Below, one piece after another: positions 1-7,315 of a DNA stretch of 13,867 nucleotides (position 1 is the stretch's first letter; every line of letters begins with the position of its first letter). Location: NCBI GenBank assembly GCA_018970965.1, contig JAGWVG010000015.1:1-13867 (forward strand), read 5' to 3'. The notes below the pieces were generated by a model. The model made no database searches and was not told where the DNA came from. It worked only from the letters and a program-made list of their open reading frames with translations. The DNA comes from Alphaproteobacteria bacterium (lineage in GTDB: Bacteria; Pseudomonadota; Alphaproteobacteria; Sphingomonadales; Sphingomonadaceae). A program made the position numbers and the translations under genes.

Positions 1-50
1 GGTGTAAAAACGGTGAAGGCATTGAGCTTCTGATCTGCTAAGGCCCGTTC

Positions 51-1115
51 ATGACCAACGCTTTGTTGCCAACAGGATTTCGGGATCGCTTGCCGCCCGA
101 GGCGGATGCCTCGGCGCGGTTGGTGCGTGCCGTGCTCGATACCGTTGCAGCCTATGGCTATGAACGGGTGCAGACGCCTCTTGCGGAATTTGAATCGACG
201 CTGACGGGTGCGCTGGGCACATCTTCGCGCGACTTGCTGCGTTTTGTTGACCCGGTTTCGGGTGAAACAATGGCAGTTCGTTCGGACATTACGGGGCAGA
301 TTGGTCGCATTGCCAAAGGCCGGATGGGCCACCACCCGCGCCCGCTGCGCCTCAGCTATGGCGGCCCTGTTGTCAAATTGCGCGCGAGCCAATTGCGGCC
401 TGAGCGGGAGATGATGCAAGTCGGGGCAGAGCTGATTGGCCTTGAAACGCTGCCCGCCGTGACTGAAGTGGTGACTGTCGCGATTGAATCGCTCAAGGCC
501 GCGGGCGTGCGTGATTTGACCTTGGATCTCACCCTGCCCAATTTGATTGATACGCTTTTTCCGGGCCGTGATACTGACGAGCTAAAAGCCCGTCTGGATG
601 CAAAAGATGCCGCCGCGGTTCCAGAAGATTTGCGTGTTTTGATTTCGGCGGCCGGGCCCTTTGCTGAGGCGGTGGATCGGCTGCGTGCGTTTGATGACAA
701 GGGCGTTTTAGCTGATCGGCTTGCTGCGTTGGAGGCATTGGTCGAAGCGCTTCCGGCGGATCTGCGCGTCACGCTTGATCCGACAGAACGACATGGCTTT
801 GAATATCAAAGCTGGTTTGGCTTTTCGCTCTTTTCTGCGCACACATCGGGAGAGATTGCCCGGGGCGGCAGCTATTTGCTGGGGGATGAGCCGGCTGTTG
901 GCTTTTCCGCTTATATTGATCCGCTCATTGATGCAGGGCTTGCGCAGACGGAACGTCGCCGCCTTTTCTTGCCTTTGGGCACCTTGCCGCAAAAGGCAGC
1001 CAAGCTGCGTGCGGAAGGCTGGGTAACGGTTGCTGCGCTCAATGAAGATGATAGCGCTGAGGCACAAATCTGTTCGCATATTCTGTCCAACGGCCGCCCA
1101 GCTGCACTTGGTTGA
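51..1115 (+). CDS. hisZ: ATP phosphoribosyltransferase regulatory subunit HisZ
   Basis: This 354-residue protein resembles the catalytic core of histidyl-tRNA synthetase (class II fold). The start (MTNALLPTGFRDRLPPEA) matches the usual HisZ/HisS opening. Around residues 77-86 it has VRSDITGQIGR, a motif-1/2-like segment that contacts substrate in this fold, and at 99-130 a motif-2-like stretch with LSYGGPVVKL and REMMQVGAE. At about 355 residues it ends where HisS would carry its anticodon-binding domain, which is what separates HisZ from HisS. In the family, HisZ joins a short-form HisG to make the octameric enzyme for the first step of histidine synthesis (ATP + PRPP); a short hisG is therefore expected elsewhere in the genome. 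The ATG has AAGG at 40-43, seven bases upstream. It is followed on the same strand by purA. The family call is firm; loss of tRNA synthetase activity is inferred from the missing domain. Confidence 0.9.
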   Translation: MTNALLPTGFRDRLPPEADASARLVRAVLDTVAAYGYERVQTPLAEFESTLTGALGTSSRDLLRFVDPVSGETMAVRSDITGQIGRIAKGRMGHHPRPLRLSYGGPVVKLRASQLRPEREMMQVGAELIGLETLPAVTEVVTVAIESLKAAGVRDLTLDLTLPNLIDTLFPGRDTDELKARLDAKDAAAVPEDLRVLISAAGPFAEAVDRLRAFDDKGVLADRLAALEALVEALPADLRVTLDPTERHGFEYQSWFGFSLFSAHTSGEIARGGSYLLGDEPAVGFSAYIDPLIDAGLAQTERRRLFLPLGTLPQKAAKLRAEGWVTVAALNEDDSAEAQICSHILSNGRPAALG

Positions 1116-1123
1116 GTGCCAAG
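1107..1123 (+). repeat. small inverted repeat over the hisZ stop codon
   Basis: CTTGG (1107-1111) and CCAAG (1119-1123) form a 5-bp stem with a 7-base loop that contains the hisZ TGA stop. A competing 5-bp stem, GCACT (1104-1108) with AGTGC (1115-1119), uses overlapping bases. No T-run follows, so this is not a classical intrinsic terminator; it may be chance. Confidence 0.25.
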
Positions 1124-1145
1124 GCTGTTGATCTTCGTTCCATTT

Positions 1146-1200
1146 GGGGTGGACGCACGCCCCTTGGGGCAATAACGCAACGGAAAGGCAATCCTTTTCC
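1146..1200 (+). promoter_or_regulatory. purA 5' leader with candidate hairpins
   Basis: The 103 bases between hisZ and purA (1116-1218) contain several inverted repeats. CCCC at 1160-1163 can pair with GGGG at 1146-1149, and also lies in the palindrome CCCCTTGGGG (1160-1169), giving alternative partners. A second hairpin pairs GGAAAGG (1182-1188) with CCTTTTCC (1193-1200), with a CAAT loop and one bulged T; it ends seven bases before the Shine-Dalgarno sequence of purA. I see no convincing -35/-10 pair here and do not recognise a known riboswitch. The leader could hold a promoter or an mRNA control element for purA, but this is inference from pairing alone. Confidence 0.3.
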
Positions 1201-1206
1201 GCAAAT

Positions 1207-1211
1207 GGAGA
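1207..1211 (+). promoter_or_regulatory. ribosome binding site deciding the purA GTG start
   Basis: GGAGA ends seven bases before the GTG at 1219. It supports GTG as the true start instead of the upstream in-frame codon at 1144, which would add 25 residues that PurA proteins do not have. Confidence 0.75.
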
Positions 1212-1218
1212 AAATCCG

Positions 1219-2508
1219 GTGGCCAATGTCACAGTGATCGGCGCGCAATGGGGCGATGAAGGCAAGGGCAAGATTGTCGATTGGCTCGCCAGCCGCGCCG
1301 ATGTCGTTGTGCGCTTTCAGGGCGGGCATAATGCGGGCCATACGCTGGTTGTCGGCAACCAAACCTATAAGCTCTCCTTGCTGCCGTCGGGCATTGTCCG
1401 CGGCACGCTCTCTGTCATTGGCAATGGCGTGGTGCTGGATCCCTGGCACTTCCGGGATGAAGTCGCGAAACTTGCTGGCCAAGGCATTACGATCACGCCT
1501 GACAATTTGCACATTGCTGAAAACGCGCCGCTCATTCTTCCCTTTCACCGCGATCTGGATGGATTGCGCGAGGCCGCGGCGGGTGCGGGCAAAATTGGCA
1601 CGACGGGCCGTGGCATTGGCCCGGCTTATGAAGACAAGGTGGGTCGCCGCGCCATCCGCGTGTGTGATCTGGCGCATCTGGATGATCTGGATGCACAGCT
1701 CGACCGTATTTGTGCGCATCATGATGCGCTGCGCGCAGGCTTTGGCCAGCCGCCCATTGATCGGCAGCGCCTGTTGAATGATCTGGCTGAAATTGCCGAA
1801 GTTATTTTGCCTTATGCCAAACCGGTTTGGGTCACGCTGAATGAGGCGAAGAAGCGGGGCGACCGCGTGCTGTTTGAAGGCGCACAAGGCGTTCTTTTGG
1901 ATGTTGATCACGGCACCTATCCCTTTGTGACGTCATCCAACACCATTGCCGGAACGGCCTCGGGTGGGTCGGGCCTTGGCCCCTCTTCCGTTGGGTTTGT
2001 GCTGGGGATTGTGAAGGCTTACACGACGCGCGTCGGGTCTGGCCCCTTCCCGACCGAGCAGGAAAATGATGTCGGCCAACGGCTTGGAGAACGCGGCCAT
2101 GAATTTGGCACCGTCACGGGCCGCAAGCGTCGCTGTGGCTGGTTTGACGCTGTTCTGGTGCGCCAGTCCGCTGCTGTTTCGGGCATTACTGGTATTGCGC
2201 TGACCAAGCTCGATGTCCTTGATGGCTTTGAAACACTGAAGATCTGCACCGGCTATCGCATTGGCGATAAGGTGTTTGATTATCTGCCGCCGCACGCGGC
2301 AGACCAAGCGCGTGCCGAACCCATTTATGAAGAGATGGACGGCTGGGCTGAAACCACTGCCGGTGCGCGCAGCTGGGCAGAGCTTCCTGCCCAGGCGATC
2401 AAATATGTCCGCCGCATTGAAGAGCTGATTCAATGCCCTGTGGCGCTCGTCTCAACCAGCCCAGAACGCGAAGATACAATTTTGGTGCGTGACCCCTTCG
2501 CAGATTAA
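1219..2508 (+). CDS. purA: adenylosuccinate synthetase
   Basis: This 429-residue cytoplasmic enzyme joins IMP and aspartate using GTP to give adenylosuccinate, the first committed step from IMP to AMP. The N-terminal GDEGKGK (12-18) holds the catalytic Asp13, and GGHNAGHT places the catalytic His at position 41, the same numbers as in E. coli PurA. TTGRGIGP (128-135) is the IMP-binding segment. Near the C-terminus TKLDVLDG is the guanine-recognition motif, and RKRRCGWFD is the usual conserved loop. Length is typical of bacterial PurA (about 430). The start is a GTG chosen from homology to the family N-terminus and the GGAGA upstream. It lies 103 bases after hisZ. Its stop is only four bases from the stop of the convergent MFS gene. 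No oddities in key residues. Confidence 0.97.
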   Translation: MANVTVIGAQWGDEGKGKIVDWLASRADVVVRFQGGHNAGHTLVVGNQTYKLSLLPSGIVRGTLSVIGNGVVLDPWHFRDEVAKLAGQGITITPDNLHIAENAPLILPFHRDLDGLREAAAGAGKIGTTGRGIGPAYEDKVGRRAIRVCDLAHLDDLDAQLDRICAHHDALRAGFGQPPIDRQRLLNDLAEIAEVILPYAKPVWVTLNEAKKRGDRVLFEGAQGVLLDVDHGTYPFVTSSNTIAGTASGGSGLGPSSVGFVLGIVKAYTTRVGSGPFPTEQENDVGQRLGERGHEFGTVTGRKRRCGWFDAVLVRQSAAVSGITGIALTKLDVLDGFETLKICTGYRIGDKVFDYLPPHAADQARAEPIYEEMDGWAETTAGARSWAELPAQAIKYVRRIEELIQCPVALVSTSPEREDTILVRDPFAD

Positions 2509-2512
2509 TGCG

Positions 2513-3781
2513 TTAGGCGGCGGGCCAATCTTGCGTCAGTCGCTTTGACGCGCGCCAGAAGAAAAAGGCGGGCAACAGCCCCAGCCACGCAGCCCCATAA
2601 AGCACCCAGCGCACGCTTTCGGCGCCAGCCATGGGCTTGAACGCATCAGACAAAATACCGAAGAAGAGTGGGCCCAGCCCAAGCCCAATTAGGTTCTGCC
2701 CGAAGATGACGAGCGAGGTTGCCACCGCGCGCTGATCGGGCCGCACCAATTGCTGCGCCAGCGCATAGCTGGGGCCGTAATAAAAATAATTAAGCGTGGT
2801 GGGGATAATCAGCAGCGCCAGACACAGCTGCCAATCCTGCATGACATAGGCCGCGAACAGCAATGGCGCTGCCAGCGTCATGCCCAGGGCCGGGGCGGTC
2901 AGAATATGGCGCTTATCCGCCCTGCCAAAACGATCCGCCAGATAGCCGCCACCCCAAGTGCCAAACGTCCCTGCAAGCCCGGTAATGACCCCCAGCCACA
3001 GCCCGGTTTGTCCCGCGCTCAAGCCAAAATCACGCTGGAACAGAATGACGACCCACACGCCTTTGCCGTAAGAGAGAAAGGCCGTGAAACTTGCGCCCAG
3101 AAGAACAAGAACGTAGCTTTTATTGGTCAGAATATCGCGCAACACGGTGCTGAACTTTTGCTGCGGTGCCGCCTTGGCGGCCAGTTGATGGCGCCCCGGA
3201 TCGCGCAGCAAAAACGGCAGCAGCACGGCAAACAGGATGCCCGGAATGCTGACGGCCAAAAAGGCGTTTCGCCAGCCAAAAAGATCATTCAGCGTGCCGC
3301 CAATCACCATGCCAATCAGCCCGCCAATGGGAATGCCCATGCCGTAAAAGGCCATGGCTGAGGCGCGCTTTTCTGGTGGCACAGCATCGGTGATCAACGA
3401 ATGCGCCGCCGGTGTGCATCCTGCCTCTCCCACGCCCACGCCAATGCGTGCCAGCAGCAATTGGATAAAATTGTGTGCCAACCCACAGGCCGCTGTCATC
3501 AGCGACCAGACACCCAGCGAAATTGAAATCACTTGCGCGCGATTGGTTTTCGGCTGGTCGACATAACGCGCAATGGGAATGCCCAAAAAGGTGTAGAACA
3601 GCGCAAAGGCAAGGCCCGTCATCAGGCCAATTTGCGCGTCCGACAGGTTCAAGTCTCGGCTGATTTCCTCAGCCAAGATGTTCACAATTTGCCGATCCAG
3701 AAAATTGAGGATGTAGACAATCAACAAGGTCCACATCAGCAAACGGACATTTTGATGCGCCTCGGCTTTTTGTCCACCCAT
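2513..3781 (-). CDS. spinster-like MFS transporter
   Basis: This 422-residue inner-membrane protein of the major facilitator superfamily has about 12 hydrophobic segments in two halves. The first membrane segment ends in NFLDRQIVNIL (26-36), followed by LSDAQIGLMTGLAFALFY, a signature of the spinster-like branch common in sphingomonads. RIGVGVGEAG (112-121) is the conserved TM4 motif of the same branch. In the second half GGGYLADRFGRADKR corresponds to the MFS loop motif GxxxDRxGRR. The central cytoplasmic loop is around residues 193-220. The substrate cannot be told from sequence; bacterial relatives are mostly uncharacterised. It lies 101 bases downstream of aroC on the same strand, possibly co-transcribed. 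GAAGG and GGGAGAG precede the ATG. I see nothing else definite in the gap 3782-3882. Confidence 0.88.
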   Translation of the reverse strand: MGGQKAEAHQNVRLLMWTLLIVYILNFLDRQIVNILAEEISRDLNLSDAQIGLMTGLAFALFYTFLGIPIARYVDQPKTNRAQVISISLGVWSLMTAACGLAHNFIQLLLARIGVGVGEAGCTPAAHSLITDAVPPEKRASAMAFYGMGIPIGGLIGMVIGGTLNDLFGWRNAFLAVSIPGILFAVLLPFLLRDPGRHQLAAKAAPQQKFSTVLRDILTNKSYVLVLLGASFTAFLSYGKGVWVVILFQRDFGLSAGQTGLWLGVITGLAGTFGTWGGGYLADRFGRADKRHILTAPALGMTLAAPLLFAAYVMQDWQLCLALLIIPTTLNYFYYGPSYALAQQLVRPDQRAVATSLVIFGQNLIGLGLGPLFFGILSDAFKPMAGAESVRWVLYGAAWLGLLPAFFFWRASKRLTQDWPAA

Positions 3782-3882
3782 GGCCTTCGCACTCTCCCTG
3801 CGGCCTGTTTTAACAAGCTCTTAGAGGGTTGTGCGCAAAAGCTGCGCCAAGGGCAAGTCTGGTTTATCCGATGGCGGCTTCG

Positions 3883-4950
3883 TCACCCGCACTGCGCGCG
3901 GTGGAGCAGCTTTTGGTCGGCCAGCACCAGCGCCATCATCGCCTCAACCACAGGCGCGCCGCGAATGCCGACACAGGGGTCATGACGGCCCTTGGTGACA
4001 ATCTCAGTCGCTTCGCCATCGCGTGTCACTGTATCTACTGGCGTGAGGATGGAGGAGGTCGGCTTAAACGCCACGCGCACCACCACGGGCTGGCCCGTCG
4101 AAATGCCGCCCGCAATGCCGCCTGCATTATTCGCCATAAATTCCGGCGCATTGCTGCCCGGGCGCATCGGGTCAGCATTGTCCTCACCGCGCAGCCGAGC
4201 GGCGGCAAAGCCCGCACCAATTTCCACGGCTTTTACGGCATTGATGCTCATCATTGCGGCGGCCAGCTCACTATCCAGCTTGGCATAAAGCGGCGCCCCC
4301 CAGCCGGCAGGCACGCCCGTTGCCACGCATTCCACAACAGCCCCGAGGGACGAGCCCGCCTTGCGCGCATCATCGACCAGCTTTTCCCAGCGGCCTGCAG
4401 CGGCTTCATCGGGGCAGAAAAACGGGTTCTTCCCAATCTGGCTGGCTTCAAAATTATCGCGGTTGATGGCGTCTCCCCCAATTTCCACGACATAGGCCAT
4501 GATTTCGACTTCGGGGATGACTGCCCGCGCCACCGCGCCAGCCGCCACGCGCGCCGCGGTTTCACGCGCGGAGGATCGGCCGCCCCCGCGATAATCGCGA
4601 AAGCCATATTTGGCATCATAGCTGTAATCGGCATGGCCAGGGCGATAAGCCTTGGCGACATCCGAATAATCTTTGGAGCGTTGATCGACATTCTCGATCA
4701 TCAAGCTGATGGGCGTGCCCGTTGTCCGCCCTTCAAACACGCCAGAGAGGATGCGCACGGCATCCGGTTCTTGCCGCTGCGTTGTAAAGCGTGAGCTGCC
4801 CGGACGGCGCTTATCAAGAAAGGGCTGAATATCCGTTTCAGACAGCGCCAGCCCCGGCGGGCAACCATCCACCACCGCACCCAAAGCGGGCCCATGGCTT
4901 TCGCCCCAGGTGGTAAAGCGGAAAACGCGGCCAAAAGTGTTAAAGCTCAT
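3883..4950 (-). CDS. aroC: chorismate synthase
   Basis: This enzyme eliminates phosphate from EPSP to form chorismate, the last step of the shikimate pathway, using reduced FMN as cofactor. The 355-residue protein starts [20 protein letters not shown], the standard family N-terminus. Signatures in order are WGESHGP (15-21, His19), RPGHAD (103-108, catalytic His106), [10 protein letters not shown] (122-131, flavin/phosphate binding) and, near the end, [15 protein letters not shown]. Two in-frame upstream ATGs (at 4980 and 5016) would add 10 or 22 residues not seen in AroC proteins and have no better ribosome site, so 4950 is chosen. Unusually, no Shine-Dalgarno sequence precedes this ATG; a perfect 6-bp hairpin abuts it instead. 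It is divergent from the GNAT gene, with 64 bases between the starts. Confidence 0.96.
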   Translation of the reverse strand: MSFNTFGRVFRFTTWGESHGPALGAVVDGCPPGLALSETDIQPFLDKRRPGSSRFTTQRQEPDAVRILSGVFEGRTTGTPISLMIENVDQRSKDYSDVAKAYRPGHADYSYDAKYGFRDYRGGGRSSARETAARVAAGAVARAVIPEVEIMAYVVEIGGDAINRDNFEASQIGKNPFFCPDEAAAGRWEKLVDDARKAGSSLGAVVECVATGVPAGWGAPLYAKLDSELAAAMMSINAVKAVEIGAGFAAARLRGEDNADPMRPGSNAPEFMANNAGGIAGGISTGQPVVVRVAFKPTSSILTPVDTVTRDGEATEIVTKGRHDPCVGIRGAPVVEAMMALVLADQKLLHRAQCG

Positions 4951-4966
4951 GCGGCAGCGATGCCGC
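4951..4966 (-). promoter_or_regulatory. perfect inverted repeat abutting the aroC start codon
   Basis: On the aroC strand GCGGCA, TCGC, TGCCGC runs directly into the ATG: a 6-bp G+C-rich stem with a four-base loop, with zero spacing from the start codon. On the plus strand the loop reads GCGA, a GNRA-type tetraloop, inside the region upstream of the GNAT gene. It occupies the place where a Shine-Dalgarno sequence would be. It may be a translational control hairpin, a protein operator in the divergent intergenic region, or chance in G+C-rich DNA. Confidence 0.4.
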
Positions 4967-5014
4967 GATTTGGCCTGCATTGCAAGCGGAGCGCCTTTGT
5001 CGCATGCTTTGGGC

Positions 5015-5554
5015 ATGGATGATGGTTTTCAAATCCGCGCTGCACAGAGTGACGATGCCGCCGCGCTTGCAGCCATTTATGCGCCCTATGTGCTGCATGG
5101 CACCGAGACTCTGGAACTCGTTCCGCCAGACCCCAATCACTTTGCCGAAAAGATTGAAACAGCCGCGCAAAAAGGCTGGCCTTATCTCATTGCCTGTCGT
5201 GGTGAGACAGTGATTGGCTATGCCTATGTCACTCAGTTTCGCGATCGTCCGGCCTATCGTTATGCGTGTGAGAACAGCATTTATGTGGCGGCAGCCCATC
5301 ATGGCCGCGGCGTGGGCCGCGCTCTGTTAGCGGCATTGATTGACGCTGCCACGCAGGCAGGCTTTCGTCAGATGATCGCGGTAATTTCAGGCATTGGCCC
5401 TGCCTCGCCCGCGCTGCACGCCGCCTTGGGCTTTACCGAAGCAGGCCGAATGCGTGCTGTCGGCTGGAAATGCGGCCGCTGGCTCGACACACTCTATATG
5501 CAACGCACATTGGGGCCGGGTGATGCAACACCGCCCAGCCCCGATGCCATTTAG
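5015..5554 (+). CDS. GNAT family N-acetyltransferase (phosphinothricin acetyltransferase-like)
   Basis: This 179-residue protein has one GNAT domain. [20 protein letters not shown] (7-26) is the typical opening of the PAT/MnaT/YncA-type subgroup, ENSIYV (86-91) is the beta4 strand with a conserved acidic residue, and [11 protein letters not shown] (95-105) is the acetyl-CoA pyrophosphate-binding motif A. The C-terminal part ([18 protein letters not shown], 139-156) is also typical. Members acetylate the alpha-amino group of phosphinothricin, methionine sulfone or similar compounds; the real substrate is not known here. The ATG at 5015 fits the family N-terminus but has no clear ribosome site. 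A TTG at 4997 with GGAG at 4988-4991 is a possible alternative adding six residues. Its stop overlaps the stop of convergent fabI (shared TTAG, 5551-5554), and it sits oppositely oriented between aroC and fabI. Confidence 0.88.
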   Translation: MDDGFQIRAAQSDDAAALAAIYAPYVLHGTETLELVPPDPNHFAEKIETAAQKGWPYLIACRGETVIGYAYVTQFRDRPAYRYACENSIYVAAAHHGRGVGRALLAALIDAATQAGFRQMIAVISGIGPASPALHAALGFTEAGRMRAVGWKCGRWLDTLYMQRTLGPGDATPPSPDAI

Positions 5555-6357
5555 CTCAACGCAATATCCGGCGCGTCTTCGGCTTTCATGCCGACGACAT
5601 GATAGCCGCAATCGACATGATGGGTTTCACCCGTCACGCCGCCGGAGAGGTCGGAGAGAAGATAGAGCCCCGCACCGCCCACGTCTTCGATCGTGGTATT
5701 GCGCTTGAGCGGGGAATTCAGCTCATTCCACTTCATGATGTAGCGGAAATCGCCAATGCCCGAGGCGGCGAGCGTCTTGATGGGGCCAGCAGAAATCGCA
5801 TTCACGCGGATATTGTCGCGGCCCAAATCGACCGCGAGATATTTGACCGAGGTTTCCAGGGCCGATTTCGCCACACCCATGACGTTGTAATGCGGCACAA
5901 CTTTTTCCGCGCCATAATAGCTGAGCGTCAGCAGCGATCCGCCATTGGGCATCATCGCGGCGGCGCGCTTGGCAACAGCGGTAAAGCTGAACACGCTGAT
6001 GTTCATGGTCATCAAGAAGTTATCGAGGCTGGTGTCGCAATAGCGGCCCCGCAGCTCATTCTTGTCAGAAAAACCAATGGCGTGGACGACAAAGTCAATC
6101 GTTGGCCAGCGGGCGGCCAGTTGCGCAAAGGCAGCATCAAGCGCCGCTTCGTCGGATACATCGCAGTCGATCAGAAAATCACTGCCCAGCGCGTCCGCCA
6201 GCGGGCGCACGCGCTTTTCCAACGCCTCGCCCTGATAGGAAAAGGCCAGCTCTGCACCTTCTGCGCGTAATTTTTGCGCAATCCCCCAAGCGAGGCTGCG
6301 ATCATTGGCAAGGCCCATGATCAATCCGCGCTTACCGGCCATATATCCTGCCATCAT
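5551..6357 (-). CDS. fabI: enoyl-[acyl-carrier-protein] reductase (NADH), FabI
   Basis: This short-chain dehydrogenase carries out the last reduction of each fatty-acid elongation cycle in the cytoplasm. In the 268-residue protein, GLIMGLANDRSLAWGIA (11-27) is the FabI-type dinucleotide-binding loop. SYYGAEK (146-152) supplies the first active-site Tyr, and Y157-x6-K164 (YNVMGVAK) is the catalytic pair. ISAGPIKTLAASGIGDF (188-204) is the substrate-loop region. Residues that bind triclosan in E. coli FabI (Gly93, Met159, Phe203) correspond to Gly95, Met160 and Phe204, so a triclosan-sensitive enzyme is expected. The ATG overlaps the TGA of yihY (ATGA). A second ATG at 6354 is better spaced (six bases) from GGGGA and would shorten the protein by one residue. 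It is the last gene of a dnaJ-yihY-fabI run and overlaps tail to tail with the GNAT gene. Confidence 0.96.
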   Translation of the reverse strand: MMAGYMAGKRGLIMGLANDRSLAWGIAQKLRAEGAELAFSYQGEALEKRVRPLADALGSDFLIDCDVSDEAALDAAFAQLAARWPTIDFVVHAIGFSDKNELRGRYCDTSLDNFLMTMNISVFSFTAVAKRAAAMMPNGGSLLTLSYYGAEKVVPHYNVMGVAKSALETSVKYLAVDLGRDNIRVNAISAGPIKTLAASGIGDFRYIMKWNELNSPLKRNTTIEDVGGAGLYLLSDLSGGVTGETHHVDCGYHVVGMKAEDAPDIALS

Positions 6358-7310
6358 AAATCCCCTTTAACGCTTTTGCGCCTCTCCTGACGCGATTCTC
6401 TGGCGTCCGGATTGGCCAGCGCCGCGTTTAGATGCGCCCCAATAACAAGCCCGAATCCTACGATCCAGAAAAACAACAACGCAATGATAACGCCTGCTAA
6501 ACTTCCATAGGTCAGCGCATAGCCGCCGAAGAGCGAAATTGCTGTTGGCAACAACGCCAAAGCCCCCGTCCACCACAAAGTGGTTACGAGTGCGCCGGGC
6601 CATTTGGGGTGCCTCGCTGAGCGATAGGCCGAAGGGGCTAGCGTCCAGAAAACGACGAAAAGCCCGCAAAACACCGCGACCGAAGTGGAGGCCCAGCCGA
6701 CTTGAACCGACAGGATATGGTGTGCCGCCGGAATGTATCGAAAGACAACTTCTTCCAATGCCGTCACGGCCAATTGGGCGGCCAGCCCTGCAAGGATCAG
6801 CACGACAGCGCCAAAGGCCAGTAAAATACCCGCCAGACGATAGTGCCAAAAGGGACGTTCGTAGCGCGTGCCATAGGCCCGGCGCAGAATATCGCGGAGC
6901 GTTTCAATAAACCCGCTGACAGTCCACAGGCCAACAAGTGCGCCAAACCACAAGAGCGGCCCGGTGCGTGCCATTAAAACTTCGCGCGCCGCGCCCTCAA
7001 TCAGTGTCGCAACCGCAGGGGGCAAAGTGCCGAGCATAGAGCGCACCGCGGCCAGATTTTCCTCTGGCTGCCCGATTAATTGCGTCACTGCCGCCATCAC
7101 AATGAAAAAGGGAAAGACAGTGAGCAGCGCCAAATAGGCAAAATTGCCGGCATGGACAAAGCCATCGCTATACACACCCAAAGCGACGCGGCGGACAATC
7201 TCAAATGGTTGAGATCCTGGCCCCCAAAGGCCGCGCAAGCCCTTGCCCTTGGGATGCGCCCCCGGATTCCTGCGTCGTGCCTCAGGCGTTTCCGGTGAGT
7301 GCGGCCCCAT
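6354..7310 (-). CDS. YihY/virulence factor BrkB family membrane protein
   Basis: This protein of about 318 residues has a basic, proline-rich N-terminal tail (HPKGKGLRGLWGPG) followed by six hydrophobic segments. These include the family hallmark FAYLALLTVFPFFIVMAA near residues 58-75, LWFGALVGLWTVSGFIE, a long segment LAGILLAFGAVVLILAGLAA, and the C-terminal pair ending IALLFFWIVGFGLVIGAHLN. A short basic tail (SRQERRKSV) follows. It is an inner-membrane protein of the UPF0761/BrkB family. The family was once called ribonuclease BN, a name now known to be wrong for it, and its molecular role is not established. I chose ATG 7310. A TTG at 7319 overlapping the dnaJ stop (TTGA) would add three residues; neither start has a strong ribosome site. 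It lies between dnaJ and fabI with overlaps or near-overlaps, so it is probably one transcript with them. Confidence 0.88.
   Translation of the reverse strand: MGPHSPETPEARRRNPGAHPKGKGLRGLWGPGSQPFEIVRRVALGVYSDGFVHAGNFAYLALLTVFPFFIVMAAVTQLIGQPEENLAAVRSMLGTLPPAVATLIEGAAREVLMARTGPLLWFGALVGLWTVSGFIETLRDILRRAYGTRYERPFWHYRLAGILLAFGAVVLILAGLAAQLAVTALEEVVFRYIPAAHHILSVQVGWASTSVAVFCGLFVVFWTLAPSAYRSARHPKWPGALVTTLWWTGALALLPTAISLFGGYALTYGSLAGVIIALLFFWIVGFGLVIGAHLNAALANPDARESRQERRKSVKGDL
6361..6368 (-). promoter_or_regulatory. fabI ribosome binding site inside the 3' end of yihY
   Basis: On the minus strand AAAGGGGA lies three bases before the first fabI ATG and six before the second. It is a strong Shine-Dalgarno sequence embedded in the last codons of yihY, consistent with translational coupling through the ATGA overlap. 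Confidence 0.65.
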
Positions 7311-7315
7311 GAAGG

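Noticed and set aside
1144..1218. N-terminal extension of PurA from a start at 1144
   Set aside because: The extra 25 residues are unlike PurA N-termini and the GTG at 1219 has a well-placed GGAGA; the catalytic numbering Asp13/His41 fits only the shorter form.
1039..1911. 290-codon open frame antisense to purA and the hisZ end
   Set aside because: A product of high G+C codon bias opposite two certain genes; the protein shows no recognisable motif.
3829..4794. 321-codon plus-strand frame opposite aroC
   Set aside because: Antisense of a certain aroC; its composition (many His, Arg, Ala) is that of a shadow frame.
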